This document shows positions 17,670-26,232 of a DNA stretch of 64,000 bases, piece after piece. Below the pieces are notes generated by a model. The model ran no database searches, was not told where the DNA came from, and was given only the letters and a program-made list of their open reading frames with translations. Position 1 is the stretch's first letter. Each line of letters begins with the position of its first letter. The DNA comes from Brachyspira hampsonii (GTDB taxonomy: Bacteria; Spirochaetota; Brachyspiria; Brachyspirales; Brachyspiraceae): the NCBI RefSeq assembly GCF_002214805.1, contig NZ_CP019914.1, positions 2,294,001 through 2,358,000 on the forward strand. Reading direction: 5' to 3'. A program made the translations under genes and the position numbers.

Positions 17670-18962
17670 ATGCAGACAGTAACAACTAAACAAAATATAT
17701 TAATAATAGATGATGAAGAGGATATACTGACTACTTGTCAGGATATTTTAGAAGATGAAGGCTATGGAGTAGATATAGCTAAAAATTATAAAGAAGCAGA
17801 GGCTATACTTAATAGTAAGAAAGTAAATTTAGTATTTTTAGATGTATGGCTTCCCGATGTAGACGGTTTGGATATACTTTCTAATATAAAAGAAAAATAC
17901 CCTAATACCATTGTAATAATGATGAGCGGACATGCCGGAGTTGAAACAGCAGTTAGGGCTACTAAAATGGGGGCTTATGACTTTTTAGAAAAGCCTATTA
18001 GCATATCAAAGCTGCTTTCAAGCTGTGAAGATGTATTCAAAGAGAGTATAGATAAAGCGGAAGCATCAGTAAATGAGGAAAATTGCTCTAATAAACCTTG
18101 CAGTAATGTAGGATATAAGGTTAAACAGAGAACTATAGCTAAAAGTATTGTTGTAAGCGGTTTCGCATTAATGGAAGGAAGAAAAACTGCATTAACATTG
18201 GTTCCTGCAGAGGTTAATACAGGTATAGTTTTTATTGATATTAATACAAATACTCATATAAAATTATCACATAATAATATACTTTCTAAAGATAAATCCG
18301 GGGCGGTTAATTCCACAGCATTAGTATCAGGAAACAGATATATAAAAACTACAGAGCATTTCTTGGCGGCACTTCATATGATGGGTATTACTAATTTAAT
18401 AGTAAAATGTGACGGAGAAGTACCTAATGTAGACGGTTCTGCTTTAGTATTTTGTGATGCTTTAAAAGAGGCTGGTTTTGTAGAGCAGGATGATTATATA
18501 GAGCCTATAGTTATAGATACTACCTTAACTTATGGAAATGTTAATGATAATGAAACTTATATAATACTTTCTCCTTATGACGGGCTTGAAGTAAGTCTTC
18601 GTATAGATTTTGCAGGATCTATAGGAGTACAGGAATATACATATAAATTTGAAAATTTTGATCAGTTTACTGATGAGATTGGAAGAGCAAGATCATTTAA
18701 TACTATAGATAATATTGATTATGCCCAAAAAATGGGAATGGCTGGAAGCGGTATGATAGGAAGTCATATACTTCTTTGCGACGGAAAAGTAATAAATACT
18801 AAACTTCATTTCGATAATGAGTTTGTAAGACATAAAATTTTGGATATAATTGGAGATTTATATATTTTGGGCAGACCTATAAGAGGCAAAGTTACTGCTA
18901 ATAAGTCTTCTCATTCTTTCAATCATTCCGTTGTACATGATCTTGCAAATAGATATTTATGA
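17670..18962 (+). CDS. lpxC: Response-regulator receiver fused to LpxC deacetylase
   Basis: A 430-residue fusion. Residues 1-125 are an intact NtrX-like receiver: acid pair Asp14-Asp15, phospho-acceptor Asp58 (FLDVWLPD), Ser86 and Lys108 (LEKP). After a Cys/Ser/Asn linker, residues about 152-430 are UDP-3-O-acyl-GlcNAc deacetylase, the committed step of lipid A synthesis. Zinc and catalytic residues are kept: Glu229-His230 (TTEHF), His388 and Asp392 (FVRHKILDIIGD), His415 (KSSHS). The Thr usually found in RARTF is Ser342, and the N-terminal G-L-H motif is altered. The start is chosen by GGAAG eight bases before the ATG. A sigma factor and hemW follow on the same strand. Phosphorylation-controlled lipid A synthesis is inferred. 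Confidence 0.9.
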   Translation: MQTVTTKQNILIIDDEEDILTTCQDILEDEGYGVDIAKNYKEAEAILNSKKVNLVFLDVWLPDVDGLDILSNIKEKYPNTIVIMMSGHAGVETAVRATKMGAYDFLEKPISISKLLSSCEDVFKESIDKAEASVNEENCSNKPCSNVGYKVKQRTIAKSIVVSGFALMEGRKTALTLVPAEVNTGIVFIDINTNTHIKLSHNNILSKDKSGAVNSTALVSGNRYIKTTEHFLAALHMMGITNLIVKCDGEVPNVDGSALVFCDALKEAGFVEQDDYIEPIVIDTTLTYGNVNDNETYIILSPYDGLEVSLRIDFAGSIGVQEYTYKFENFDQFTDEIGRARSFNTIDNIDYAQKMGMAGSGMIGSHILLCDGKVINTKLHFDNEFVRHKILDIIGDLYILGRPIRGKVTANKSSHSFNHSVVHDLANRYL

Positions 18963-19019
18963 ATTTGATTTAATGATTAAAAATGATATAATTAATAACT
19001 AATTTAAGAGTATAGAAAT

Positions 19020-19874
19020 ATGTCAGAAAGCAGGTTAAGAACTAATACGGAAGAACAGAATAATATATCATTATATTTTGCAGATGCTAAAAAAGAGAAA
19101 CTTTTAACTAGAGAAGAAGAGATAGAACTCACTAAAAGATTAAAAGAAGGAGATGCTGAAGCAAGATCAAAGCTAATTAGAAGCAATTTAAGATTTGTTA
19201 TTACAATAGCAAAACAGTATAAAAACAGCGGACTTCTGCTTGAAGATTTAATAAGCGAAGGCAATATGGGGCTTATAATAGCAGCTGATAGATTTGATCC
19301 TGATAAAGGGTATCATTTTATATCTTATGCGGTTTATTGGATAAGGCAAAGTATTTTAAGGGCTATAAATGAGAAATCAAGACTTATAAGGCTTCCTTTA
19401 AATAAAGCTATGGATTTGGTTGATTTGGAACGCACTGTACATCAATACTATTATAAAAGCGGGTATACTCCTGATGTTAATGAACTTGCCGCAATATTAA
19501 ATAAAGATCCTAATGATATACTTCATATTATGTCTATGAGTACAGAACATATTTCCCTTGAAGGCGAATATAATTATGACGGTATGAAGGATAGGCTTAT
19601 TGATACTATAGAGGATAAAACTTCTGCAAATGTTGAAGAAACTGCTATAAACAAAGAGCTTATGGAGGAATTAAAAACCGCTATTGAAAGTTTATCAGAT
19701 ATAGAAAAACAGATTATTAATGCCAGATATGGAATAGATCAGGAGAGAAAAACACTTAAAGAAGTAGGGGAAATGTTTTCTTTTACTAAAGAGCGTATAA
19801 GACAGATAGAGAAAAAAGCATTGAGAAAAATGCATTCTCAGAAATATAGTTCATTAAAAGATTTCTTAAAATAA
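19020..19874 (+). CDS. RNA polymerase sigma-70 family factor
   Basis: A 284-residue group 2/3-type sigma factor. Region 1.2 (NNISLYFADAKKEKLLTREE), region 2 (LIRSNLRFVITIAKQYKN, then DLISEGNMGLIIAADRFDPD and YAVYWIRQSILRAI for -10 recognition), region 3 (SRLIRLPLNKAMDLVDLE) and region 4 (LKEVGEMFSFTKERIRQIEK for -35 recognition) are all present. It lacks the long acidic region 1.1 of a main RpoD, so it is an alternative, RpoS/SigB-like factor. It lies 57 bases behind the receiver-LpxC gene and 4 bases before hemW, so it is probably in the same operon, which hints at an envelope or stress role. Confidence 0.85.
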   Translation: MSESRLRTNTEEQNNISLYFADAKKEKLLTREEEIELTKRLKEGDAEARSKLIRSNLRFVITIAKQYKNSGLLLEDLISEGNMGLIIAADRFDPDKGYHFISYAVYWIRQSILRAINEKSRLIRLPLNKAMDLVDLERTVHQYYYKSGYTPDVNELAAILNKDPNDILHIMSMSTEHISLEGEYNYDGMKDRLIDTIEDKTSANVEETAINKELMEELKTAIESLSDIEKQIINARYGIDQERKTLKEVGEMFSFTKERIRQIEKKALRKMHSQKYSSLKDFLK

Positions 19875-19878
19875 TAAA

Positions 19879-21018
19879 ATGTCAGGGCTTTATATACATA
19901 TCCCTTTTTGTACATATAAATGCAGTTACTGCAATTTTTATTCTATTGTTAATATGAATGACAGAGAAATATACAAAAAATATGCAGAAGCATTAATATC
20001 AGAACTAAAATTAAGAATACAAAATTATAAATCATATATAGAAACAATATATTTCGGAGGCGGTACTCCTTCAGTATTAGGCAGCGGGCTTTTAAAATAT
20101 TTATTAGATAATATATTAAATATTGTATATAATCATAATATTAATTTAAAAAATACAGATTTAATCAAAGAAATAACTATTGAATCAAATATAAATGATA
20201 TAAACTCGGAGTATATCAAATTTTTAGAGAATATAACAAATATAAGACTTTCTTTAGGTATACAGACATTCAATGAAAAAAGTTTAGCTATTATAAATAG
20301 GCATACTTATAAAAAAGATATCATAAATGCTATTAAATTAATAAATAAATCTTCTTTAGAAAATATATCTCTTGATTTTATATGTGCTCTTCCTTTAAAC
20401 TCAGAAACACAAATAAAAGATGATATATTATTTTCTTATGATTTACTTCCTAAAATCAAGCATTTTTCTCTTTATTATTTAGAGCTTACAGAGTCATTGC
20501 AAAAAAAATGGAAAGATTTACTCCCTAATGATGAAGAATCCGTCATTTATTATAAAAAAGCATCTGATACATTGGAAGGACTTGGATTTAAAAGGTATGA
20601 GGTTTCAAATTATTCGCTTCCTTATTATAATTCTATTCATAATAGTAATTATTGGCTTTTAAAGGATTATATAGGTATAGGAGTATCAGCTGTAGGATGT
20701 TATAATAATAATAGATACTGCAATGTAAAAATACTTAGAGATTATTTTAATTTTATTAATAATAGTAATCTCCCCATAAAAGAAAATGAATACTTAGATA
20801 TAGATACTAGAAAAAAAGAATTTATATTCCTTTCACTAAGAACAGTAAAAGGAATAAATATTGATAAGTATAATAATTACTTTAATGAAAAATTTTATGA
20901 TAAGTATTATAACATTATAAATAATAATACTAAGTATTTTAATATATATAATAATTATTTATCTATAAAAAAGTCATATTTTGATTATGTAGATGAGATT
21001 AGTATATTGTTACTTTGA
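19879..21018 (+). CDS. hemW: Radical SAM heme chaperone HemW
   Basis: A 379-residue radical-SAM protein. The 4Fe-4S cluster motif is C-T-Y-K-C-S-Y-C (C-x3-C-x2-C) in HIPFCTYKCSYCNF near the start; YFGGGTPS, TIESN, RLSLGIQTFNE and RHTY are typical of the HemN/HemW group. The extra Cys after the motif (CNFY) marks HemW, a heme-binding chaperone, rather than coproporphyrinogen oxidase. Start is only four bases after the sigma factor stop, without a clear ribosome binding site, suggesting translational coupling. Its last nine bases overlap the end of the convergent trpR-like gene. Confidence 0.9.
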   Translation: MSGLYIHIPFCTYKCSYCNFYSIVNMNDREIYKKYAEALISELKLRIQNYKSYIETIYFGGGTPSVLGSGLLKYLLDNILNIVYNHNINLKNTDLIKEITIESNINDINSEYIKFLENITNIRLSLGIQTFNEKSLAIINRHTYKKDIINAIKLINKSSLENISLDFICALPLNSETQIKDDILFSYDLLPKIKHFSLYYLELTESLQKKWKDLLPNDEESVIYYKKASDTLEGLGFKRYEVSNYSLPYYNSIHNSNYWLLKDYIGIGVSAVGCYNNNRYCNVKILRDYFNFINNSNLPIKENEYLDIDTRKKEFIFLSLRTVKGINIDKYNNYFNEKFYDKYYNIINNNTKYFNIYNNYLSIKKSYFDYVDEISILLL

Positions 21019-21309
21019 TTTGTTTAATGATTCTTGAAAGTTTTTATCATTTATAAGATATTTATCAACTATTATTGCTAAAGCACTGTCCTCTTTCTTC
21101 AATTCCTTTGCTCCTCTTGTTATCGAACAAAGACTTGCATTTAAATGTTTGGCTATTTCATATTGCGGCATTTTCTTTCTTAATAATGTTACTATCCTCA
21201 ATCTTTGCTGTATCATATCTTGTTCATCTTTTGTGAAGAGTTCTGTTAGAAGTTTTTTAATAAATTCTTCATTATTTTCGGTTGCTAAAATATGTGCTAA
21301 AAGTTCCAT
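21010..21309 (-). CDS. TrpR-family transcriptional repressor
   Basis: A 99-residue protein starting MELLAHILAT, with AAGGAG before the ATG at 21309. An open frame extends further upstream, but it overlaps the divergent ankyrin gene and lacks a ribosome binding site. The core FTKDEQDMIQQRLRIVTLL, then PQYEIAKHLNASLCSITRGA, follows TrpR closely: RLRIV (tryptophan-binding Arg), helix-turn-helix, and S-I-T-R-G. The Ser that contacts the indole carboxylate in E. coli TrpR (position 88) is Glu here, so the ligand may differ. This group also includes YerC/YecD-type proteins. No trp gene is nearby. Its gene is convergent with hemW. Confidence 0.75.
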   Translation of the reverse strand: MELLAHILATENNEEFIKKLLTELFTKDEQDMIQQRLRIVTLLRKKMPQYEIAKHLNASLCSITRGAKELKKEDSALAIIVDKYLINDKNFQESLNKSK

Positions 21310-21463
21310 TTTATATCTCCTTAAATTCATTACTATTAATAATACTACTATATTAAGTATAGAATAAATATTAATTTTTTCAAGCAAATTTCTTATTATT
21401 ATATATAATAATGTTACAAGTATATATAAATTACTGTTTATTAATAATAATAAAGGCAAATTT

Positions 21464-22021
21464 ATGAAAAAAGCTAATAAAAATACTAAAAAGATTTCTA
21501 CCAAAGAAAGCAATAAAAACAATATATTTATTATTTTATTTGTTATATTAGTTTTATTCACTGTATTTATATATAATTATTATAATAAAAAAATTAATTC
21601 CATTGCAAATATAAATGAAGTTGATTCTTCAGGACTTACAATAGTTATGAAGGCATTACTTAATGAAAATAATCAATTGAGTATTAATGATATAAAAAAA
21701 CTTATAAGAGATAATAGAAAAAATATAGATTATAAAATCAGAGATAGTGAGAGTAAGACTTTATTAATGTATGCGGTATATAACGGAGATACTGAAATAA
21801 TAAAAGATATAGCTGAATACGGCAATCAATTAAATGAAATAGACAACAATGGAAGAACGGCATTGCATTGGGCTGTTTATTATAACAAATACGATGCTGT
21901 TGTTGCTTTAATAGAGCTTGGTGCTAAGGATTTTATAAAGGACAATTATTCTCTTACTCCTATAGATATAGCACAGTATGAGGGGTACGAGGATATATAT
22001 AAATATTTATCAAATTTATAA
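21464..22021 (+). CDS. Membrane-anchored ankyrin-repeat protein
   Basis: A 185-residue protein: a Lys/Asn-rich start, one membrane helix (about 22-41), then about three ankyrin repeats. The second and third are the clearest (SKTLLMYAVYNGDTEIIKD, then NNGRTALHWAVYYNKYDAVV and a final LTPIDIAQYEGYEDI). The repeats probably face the periplasm and mediate protein binding. Brachyspira genomes are rich in ankyrin proteins. It lies 115 bases before dnaN; no promoter was identified between them. Confidence 0.8.
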   Translation: MKKANKNTKKISTKESNKNNIFIILFVILVLFTVFIYNYYNKKINSIANINEVDSSGLTIVMKALLNENNQLSINDIKKLIRDNRKNIDYKIRDSESKTLLMYAVYNGDTEIIKDIAEYGNQLNEIDNNGRTALHWAVYYNKYDAVVALIELGAKDFIKDNYSLTPIDIAQYEGYEDIYKYLSNL

Positions 22022-22136
22022 TAATTAAAATATATTGTAAAAAATATTTTTTAATGTTAGAATTAGTAATCAATATTATAGTTTTTAGAAATTAATAGAA
22101 TATAAATAAATAAAAAATAATAAAAAAGAGGAAGCA

Positions 22137-23264
22137 ATGAGATTTAGATGTTTAAAAAAAGATATAGTAAAATCTATCGGAGTTACTGAAAATGTTGTTG
22201 AAGGTAAAGTAATTTATAATATAGAAAGCAATGTGCTTTTTCATCTTTCAGGAAATATGCTTACATTGACTGCCACTGACGGCTCTGTTTGGGCTAGAAG
22301 CAGAATCATACTTGATGACTGCGAGGGTGAAGGTGCTGTAGCGGTATATGCCAAAAAAATAAGTTCTATATTAAAAGAGATGCCTGACGGGCTTATTACT
22401 ATCAATGTTGAAGAAAACGAAAAAATAAACATAGAATCTGAAAACGGAAAAACTAAACACTTAATCATCGGAATGAAAACAGATGATTTCCCTGCTTATC
22501 CTGAAAGCAATGGAGATATTAGTTATATCATGCTTCCAACTAAAGAATTGGTTACTATGATTAATAAGACAATATCATCAATAGCTAAAGAGCCTTTCAA
22601 GCCTGCTTTAAGAGGTATATGCTTTGAGAAAACCGATTCTAAATTTCTTGCTGTTGCTACTGACGGCAGAAGAATGGCAGTTATAGAGAGAGAATTTGAA
22701 GGTGTAGAAAATGGATCCTTCTCAATAATTATAGAGCCTAAAGTTTTAAATGAAATACTTGTTACTGCAAATTATGATGAGGTAGAACAAGTAAAAATGG
22801 GGGTTGACGGTCAGCAGGTTTATTTCCAAGTTGGCAAATATGATTTTGTATCAAGCCTTATAGAAGGAAAATATCCTAATTTCAGACAGGTTATACCAAA
22901 AGAGTTTGCATATAGTTTCAGAGTGAATAAAAATGATTTGCTTGATGCTATAAGAAGAATTGTACCTATGATTAATGATGTTCGTTCAAAGAGAATGATA
23001 TTAACCGTTTCTGAGGAATCTCTTAAAGTAAAAGGTATTAACCAAGAGATGGGAGAATCTTTAGAAGAAATTGATATAAAATATTCAGGCGAAGAGCATT
23101 CTGTGGCTTATAATTACACTTATATACAAGATGTTATAAAACAAATTGATTCTGAAATAGTTACTTTTATGGTTAATAAAGATTCTAGTCCTACTATGGT
23201 AAAAGAGATAGAAAGAGAGGATTATTATTATATTATTATGCCTATGAGTATAGGTGAGGAGTAA
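22137..23264 (+). CDS. dnaN: DNA polymerase III beta subunit (sliding clamp)
   Basis: A 375-residue sliding clamp, normal length, with three repeated domains. Recognisable pieces: MRFRCLKKDIVKSI, FHLSGNMLTLTATDGSVWAR, DGRRMAVIE, GKYPNFRQVIP and the C-terminal end YYYIIMPMS. The ring tethers the replicative polymerase and many partners by the pocket between domains 2 and 3. AAAGAGGAAG precedes the ATG. Unusually there is no dnaA, recF or gyrB beside it, and I see no cluster of DnaA boxes, so this is not an evident origin region. Confidence 0.95.
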   Translation: MRFRCLKKDIVKSIGVTENVVEGKVIYNIESNVLFHLSGNMLTLTATDGSVWARSRIILDDCEGEGAVAVYAKKISSILKEMPDGLITINVEENEKINIESENGKTKHLIIGMKTDDFPAYPESNGDISYIMLPTKELVTMINKTISSIAKEPFKPALRGICFEKTDSKFLAVATDGRRMAVIEREFEGVENGSFSIIIEPKVLNEILVTANYDEVEQVKMGVDGQQVYFQVGKYDFVSSLIEGKYPNFRQVIPKEFAYSFRVNKNDLLDAIRRIVPMINDVRSKRMILTVSEESLKVKGINQEMGESLEEIDIKYSGEEHSVAYNYTYIQDVIKQIDSEIVTFMVNKDSSPTMVKEIEREDYYYIIMPMSIGEE

Positions 23265-23286
23265 TTTATTTTAAGAGGAAATTCTT

Positions 23287-23475
23287 ATGGAAATTTTGGA
23301 TTTATCTGTATTGGATAATGAATCAAAAAAACAGATAATAGATTTTTATGATTTATTGCTCAATAAACAAAAAAAGTATACCAAAAATGATTTGAATAAA
23401 TTTAGCGGAAGTTTAAAAATATTAGAAAAAGATCCGCTAGAATTCCAAAAAGAAATAAGAAATGAATGGAAATAA
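23287..23475 (+). CDS. Antitoxin of a VapBC-like pair
   Basis: A 62-residue acidic protein whose N-terminus (LDNESKKQIIDFYDLLLNKQ) resembles DUF2281/VapB-type antitoxins and whose charged tail (FQKEIRNEWK) would be the toxin-binding part. Its last 14 bases overlap the toxin gene, the usual arrangement for toxin-antitoxin operons. AAGAGGAAATTC precedes the ATG. It starts 22 bases after dnaN, so it may be carried by the dnaN transcript. Confidence 0.65.
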   Translation: MEILDLSVLDNESKKQIIDFYDLLLNKQKKYTKNDLNKFSGSLKILEKDPLEFQKEIRNEWK

Positions 23476-23830
23476 TATATTACTTTATACAAATGCAATT
23501 ATATATTTTCTAAGCGGTAAGTTTTTATTCGATAGTGAATATAATATATTTACATCAATAATATCGGAAATAGAATTATTATGTTATCCAAAAATAACAT
23601 CAGAAGAAGAAAATATAATAAAAGATTTTATTGATAGTATTAATATTATAAATTTAGATAATTATATTAAAAATGAAACTATTTTAATAAAAAGAGAAAT
23701 TTCTATAAAACTTCCGGATGCAATTATACTAGCTACTGCAAAAACAAATAATTTAATTTTATTAACTCAAGATAAAGGCATATTAAAATATAATGTATAT
23801 AAAAATATACAAATAAAAAAATGTTTCTAA
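23462..23830 (+). CDS. PIN-domain (VapC-like) toxin lacking the first catalytic Asp
   Basis: A 122-residue PIN-domain protein, the usual size of VapC ribonuclease toxins. Typical parts are the N-terminal strand ILLYTNAIIYFLSG, the ISEIELL helix, LPDAIILATAKTNN and LLTQDKGI. The first catalytic residue, normally Asp in L-D-T-N, is Tyr9 here (codon TAT, one base from GAT), while the Glu and later Asp residues remain. PIN nucleases need this Asp for metal binding, so the toxin is probably inactive or weak. It overlaps the antitoxin gene by 14 bases. Confidence 0.75.
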   Translation: MNGNNILLYTNAIIYFLSGKFLFDSEYNIFTSIISEIELLCYPKITSEEENIIKDFIDSINIINLDNYIKNETILIKREISIKLPDAIILATAKTNNLILLTQDKGILKYNVYKNIQIKKCF

Positions 23831-23971
23831 GTATATTTATTTTTTATAAAATTACATATTTGTAAAAAAATAGTAAAATAATTGTAAAAAATACTTGCTT
23901 AAAATTATTATATAATATATTATCATTTTTCTAATATTTGATAGTTTTTATTATTTATTGAAAGAGGTTTA

Positions 23972-24835
23972 TTGAAAATTATGAAAATTTTAGGCAATTA
24001 TATTTATACTATAATAAAAGGTTTTATCATAGGAGCTTCAATGCTTGTACCGGGTTTCAGCGGCGGAACTATGGCCATGATACTTGGTATATATGATAAA
24101 TTAATTGCTTCTTTAAGCGGTATTTTAACTTTCTCAAAAAATGAAAACTACTTTCTTAAAAATAAACTTAACTTTTTGTTTTTAATATTTTTCTGTGCAG
24201 GCTCTCTTTTAGGTATGGTTATAATTTCAAAGCCATTATCAAATTTAATAGAGAAATATTATACAGTTTCTTCTTTCTTTTTTATGGGGGCGGCACTTGG
24301 AGGATTTAATACAGTTTATAATAAAACTAAATCATATAAATTTGATTTTTTAAGCATTATATATATTCTTTTAGGAGCAGGCATAGTATATTTAATATCT
24401 ATAATACCTGAAGGTTTTTTCAGCAGTTCAGGGGATAGAAGCGAGATGTTTATGTACTTTATACTTATAGTGGCTGGTTTAATAGTTGCTATTGCTATGA
24501 TACTTCCGGGTATAAGTGTTTCGTATATGTTTTTGCTTTTAGGTATTTATCAAGAAACTATTGATGCTGTTCATGATTTGTATATTCCATATTTAGCACC
24601 TTTGGCTATAGGTGCAATTTTAGGAGTTGTTCTTACTACTAAAATTTTAGAATATTGGATGGAGCATTATGTAAAGTCTTCTTATTTGATAATATCAGGT
24701 TTTGTATTAGGATCTATTATACAGGTCTTTCCCGGACTTCCAAAAGGCATAGAATGGGCTTTATGTCCTATAATGTTTTTAGCAGCTTATTTTTTAATAA
24801 GACTTTTACAGAGATTTGACCCTGATAATAGATAA
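23972..24835 (+). CDS. DUF368 polyprenyl-phosphate transporter
   Basis: A 287-residue protein with about eight membrane helices. The two inverted family motifs are plain: GASMLVPGFSGGTMAMILGI (about residue 18) and AMILPGISVSYMFLLLGIY (about 170). DUF368 proteins (PopT) were recently shown in other bacteria to help recycle undecaprenyl phosphate across the membrane for cell-wall and surface polymer synthesis. The first start is TTG at 23972 with GAGG four bases before it; an ATG at 23981 is the alternative. It is convergent with the gene at 24839, only three bases apart. Confidence 0.88.
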   Translation: MKIMKILGNYIYTIIKGFIIGASMLVPGFSGGTMAMILGIYDKLIASLSGILTFSKNENYFLKNKLNFLFLIFFCAGSLLGMVIISKPLSNLIEKYYTVSSFFFMGAALGGFNTVYNKTKSYKFDFLSIIYILLGAGIVYLISIIPEGFFSSSGDRSEMFMYFILIVAGLIVAIAMILPGISVSYMFLLLGIYQETIDAVHDLYIPYLAPLAIGAILGVVLTTKILEYWMEHYVKSSYLIISGFVLGSIIQVFPGLPKGIEWALCPIMFLAAYFLIRLLQRFDPDNR

Positions 24836-24838
24836 TAT

Positions 24839-25459
24839 TTAGTTGTATATTATCTTTATATTATAAATATTAAAATAGTATGGATATCTGCTGAAAAGCT
24901 CTATATCAAAACTTTTATAATTATCTATTTCTTTAAAATTTTTTATCTTTTTACTGCCGTTTAAAAAGAAATCAATTTTCAGAAATGAGTTTACATTTCT
25001 TTCATTAATACTGTCATAAATATTTTTTGGTATTTGTATTATAAATGATTTATTTTCTTTTATAGATTTATAATTATTGTAGCCGTCTGTAATTTCTATA
25101 TTAAATAGAGCAGGGTATATATTAATTTTATATGTATTTAGTATACGCCCTAATTTCATTATATTTATTTCTAAAATGTTTATATTGTATTTTTGATTTT
25201 GCTCTGAAGTTATATTTAATTTGATATCTGCATCTTTGTCTAATGTTTGAATATATAAATTGTTAGTGTCAAAATTATCATCTTCTAAAAATAAATTATA
25301 ATTATATTCATCTTTGTGAAAGCCTATTATATCAGATTTTTCTCTATGTATGTCATAGCCTTTATATTTTAAATCACTTAATTTATAAATATCATCAGCC
25401 ATAACTGGAAAAGCATTTAAACAAATAGCAAAAAATAAAAAAATAAAATATTTATTCAT
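24839..25459 (-). CDS. Hypothetical exported protein
   Basis: A 206-residue protein with a signal peptide (MNKYFIFLFFAICLNAFPVMA) and a beta-rich, Asn/Asp/Ile-rich mature part. No cysteine follows the signal, so it is likely soluble in the periplasm or exported. The end is rich in Tyr (FSRYPYYFNIYNIKIIYN). No known domain is recognised. It is 23 bases downstream of the DUF1877 gene. Confidence 0.6.
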   Translation of the reverse strand: MNKYFIFLFFAICLNAFPVMADDIYKLSDLKYKGYDIHREKSDIIGFHKDEYNYNLFLEDDNFDTNNLYIQTLDKDADIKLNITSEQNQKYNINILEINIMKLGRILNTYKINIYPALFNIEITDGYNNYKSIKENKSFIIQIPKNIYDSINERNVNSFLKIDFFLNGSKKIKNFKEIDNYKSFDIELFSRYPYYFNIYNIKIIYN

Positions 25460-25482
25460 TATTAATAATATTAAGAATAATT

Positions 25483-25998
25483 TTACTGGTCAACTGTAAA
25501 TATTACAGCTCTGTTTGAATCAGAGGCATTTTTCCAAAACTCTATGCTTCTGTAAAAATAATCCCAAGTATATTCAAAGTCTTCATCGCTTAAAGAATAC
25601 TCATAATCTTTTTCATCTATTTTAAAATATTTTTCTTTGAACTTTTCTTTTGTGATAGTTTCTATTTTTGAGGCAATGTCTTTAACAATGTTTGCTTTTT
25701 TTAATGTAATAATATAATCTTCTTCATCATCTCCGTTTCCGTATAAAACATCTCCTCCCATTATAACAGAGCCTAAAGGATAATTATCATCGCCGAATAC
25801 TAAAAATCCGTCATTAGAAAGGCATCTATGCATAGCGTCCCAAGATTTATCAAGCTCATAAATATATTTTTTATGTTTTTCAAAGTATATTTCTTCTAAA
25901 TATTCAGAAACAAAATCAGGTCTTTCAAGTCTTGAAGTTTTTAATAATTTATTTAAATCCTTATCGCTTAAAGCAAATAATACTCCCAAACAGCCCAT
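25483..25998 (-). CDS. DUF1877 (YfbM-like) family protein
   Basis: A 171-residue cytoplasmic protein starting MGCLGVLFALSD. It carries the family pattern of DUF1877/YfbM: an N-terminal G-x-x-G-V start, then LDKSWDAMHRCLSND, PLGSVIMGGDVLY and a C-terminal W-D-Y-F-Y-R-S-I-E-F-W region with aromatic residues. No biochemical function is known to me for this family. It is followed on the same strand by the exported protein gene. Confidence 0.75.
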   Translation of the reverse strand: MGCLGVLFALSDKDLNKLLKTSRLERPDFVSEYLEEIYFEKHKKYIYELDKSWDAMHRCLSNDGFLVFGDDNYPLGSVIMGGDVLYGNGDDEEDYIITLKKANIVKDIASKIETITKEKFKEKYFKIDEKDYEYSLSDEDFEYTWDYFYRSIEFWKNASDSNRAVIFTVDQ

Positions 25999-26070
25999 AA
26001 TTATAACTCCGTAGTGATTATTAATTTTTTATTAAAAACTTTTCAATAATTATTTTGTAAAACTAAAGTG

Positions 26071-26232
26071 TTTTTCTTTATTTATACATAAAAAAATTAT
26101 TCGCTGAAAATATCTGACAAGTAAACTTATCAGATGCTCATAATTTTTTTATTTTTCTTTATTTATACATAAAAAAATTATTCGCTGAAAATATCTGATA
26201 AGTAAACTTATCAGATGCTCATAATTTTTTTA
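26071..26232. repeat. 81-bp tandem duplication with hairpin at the 3' end of the Rpn-like gene
   Basis: Two 81-base copies (26071-26151 and 26152-26232) lie head to tail and differ at one visible position. Each contains the perfect or near-perfect inverted repeat ATCTGATAAG-TAAA-CTTATCAGAT. The second copy includes the last codons and stop of the nuclease gene, the first duplicates them downstream. The copies differ by C versus T inside one hairpin arm. Confidence 0.85.

Noticed and set aside
21310-21561. N-terminal extension of the TrpR-like protein with a membrane segment
   Set aside because: The extension overlaps the divergent ankyrin gene and lacks a ribosome binding site; ATG at 21309 has AAGGAG and matches the family start.
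22022-22136. Replication origin next to dnaN
   Set aside because: No TTATCCACA-like DnaA boxes or dnaA gene are present.
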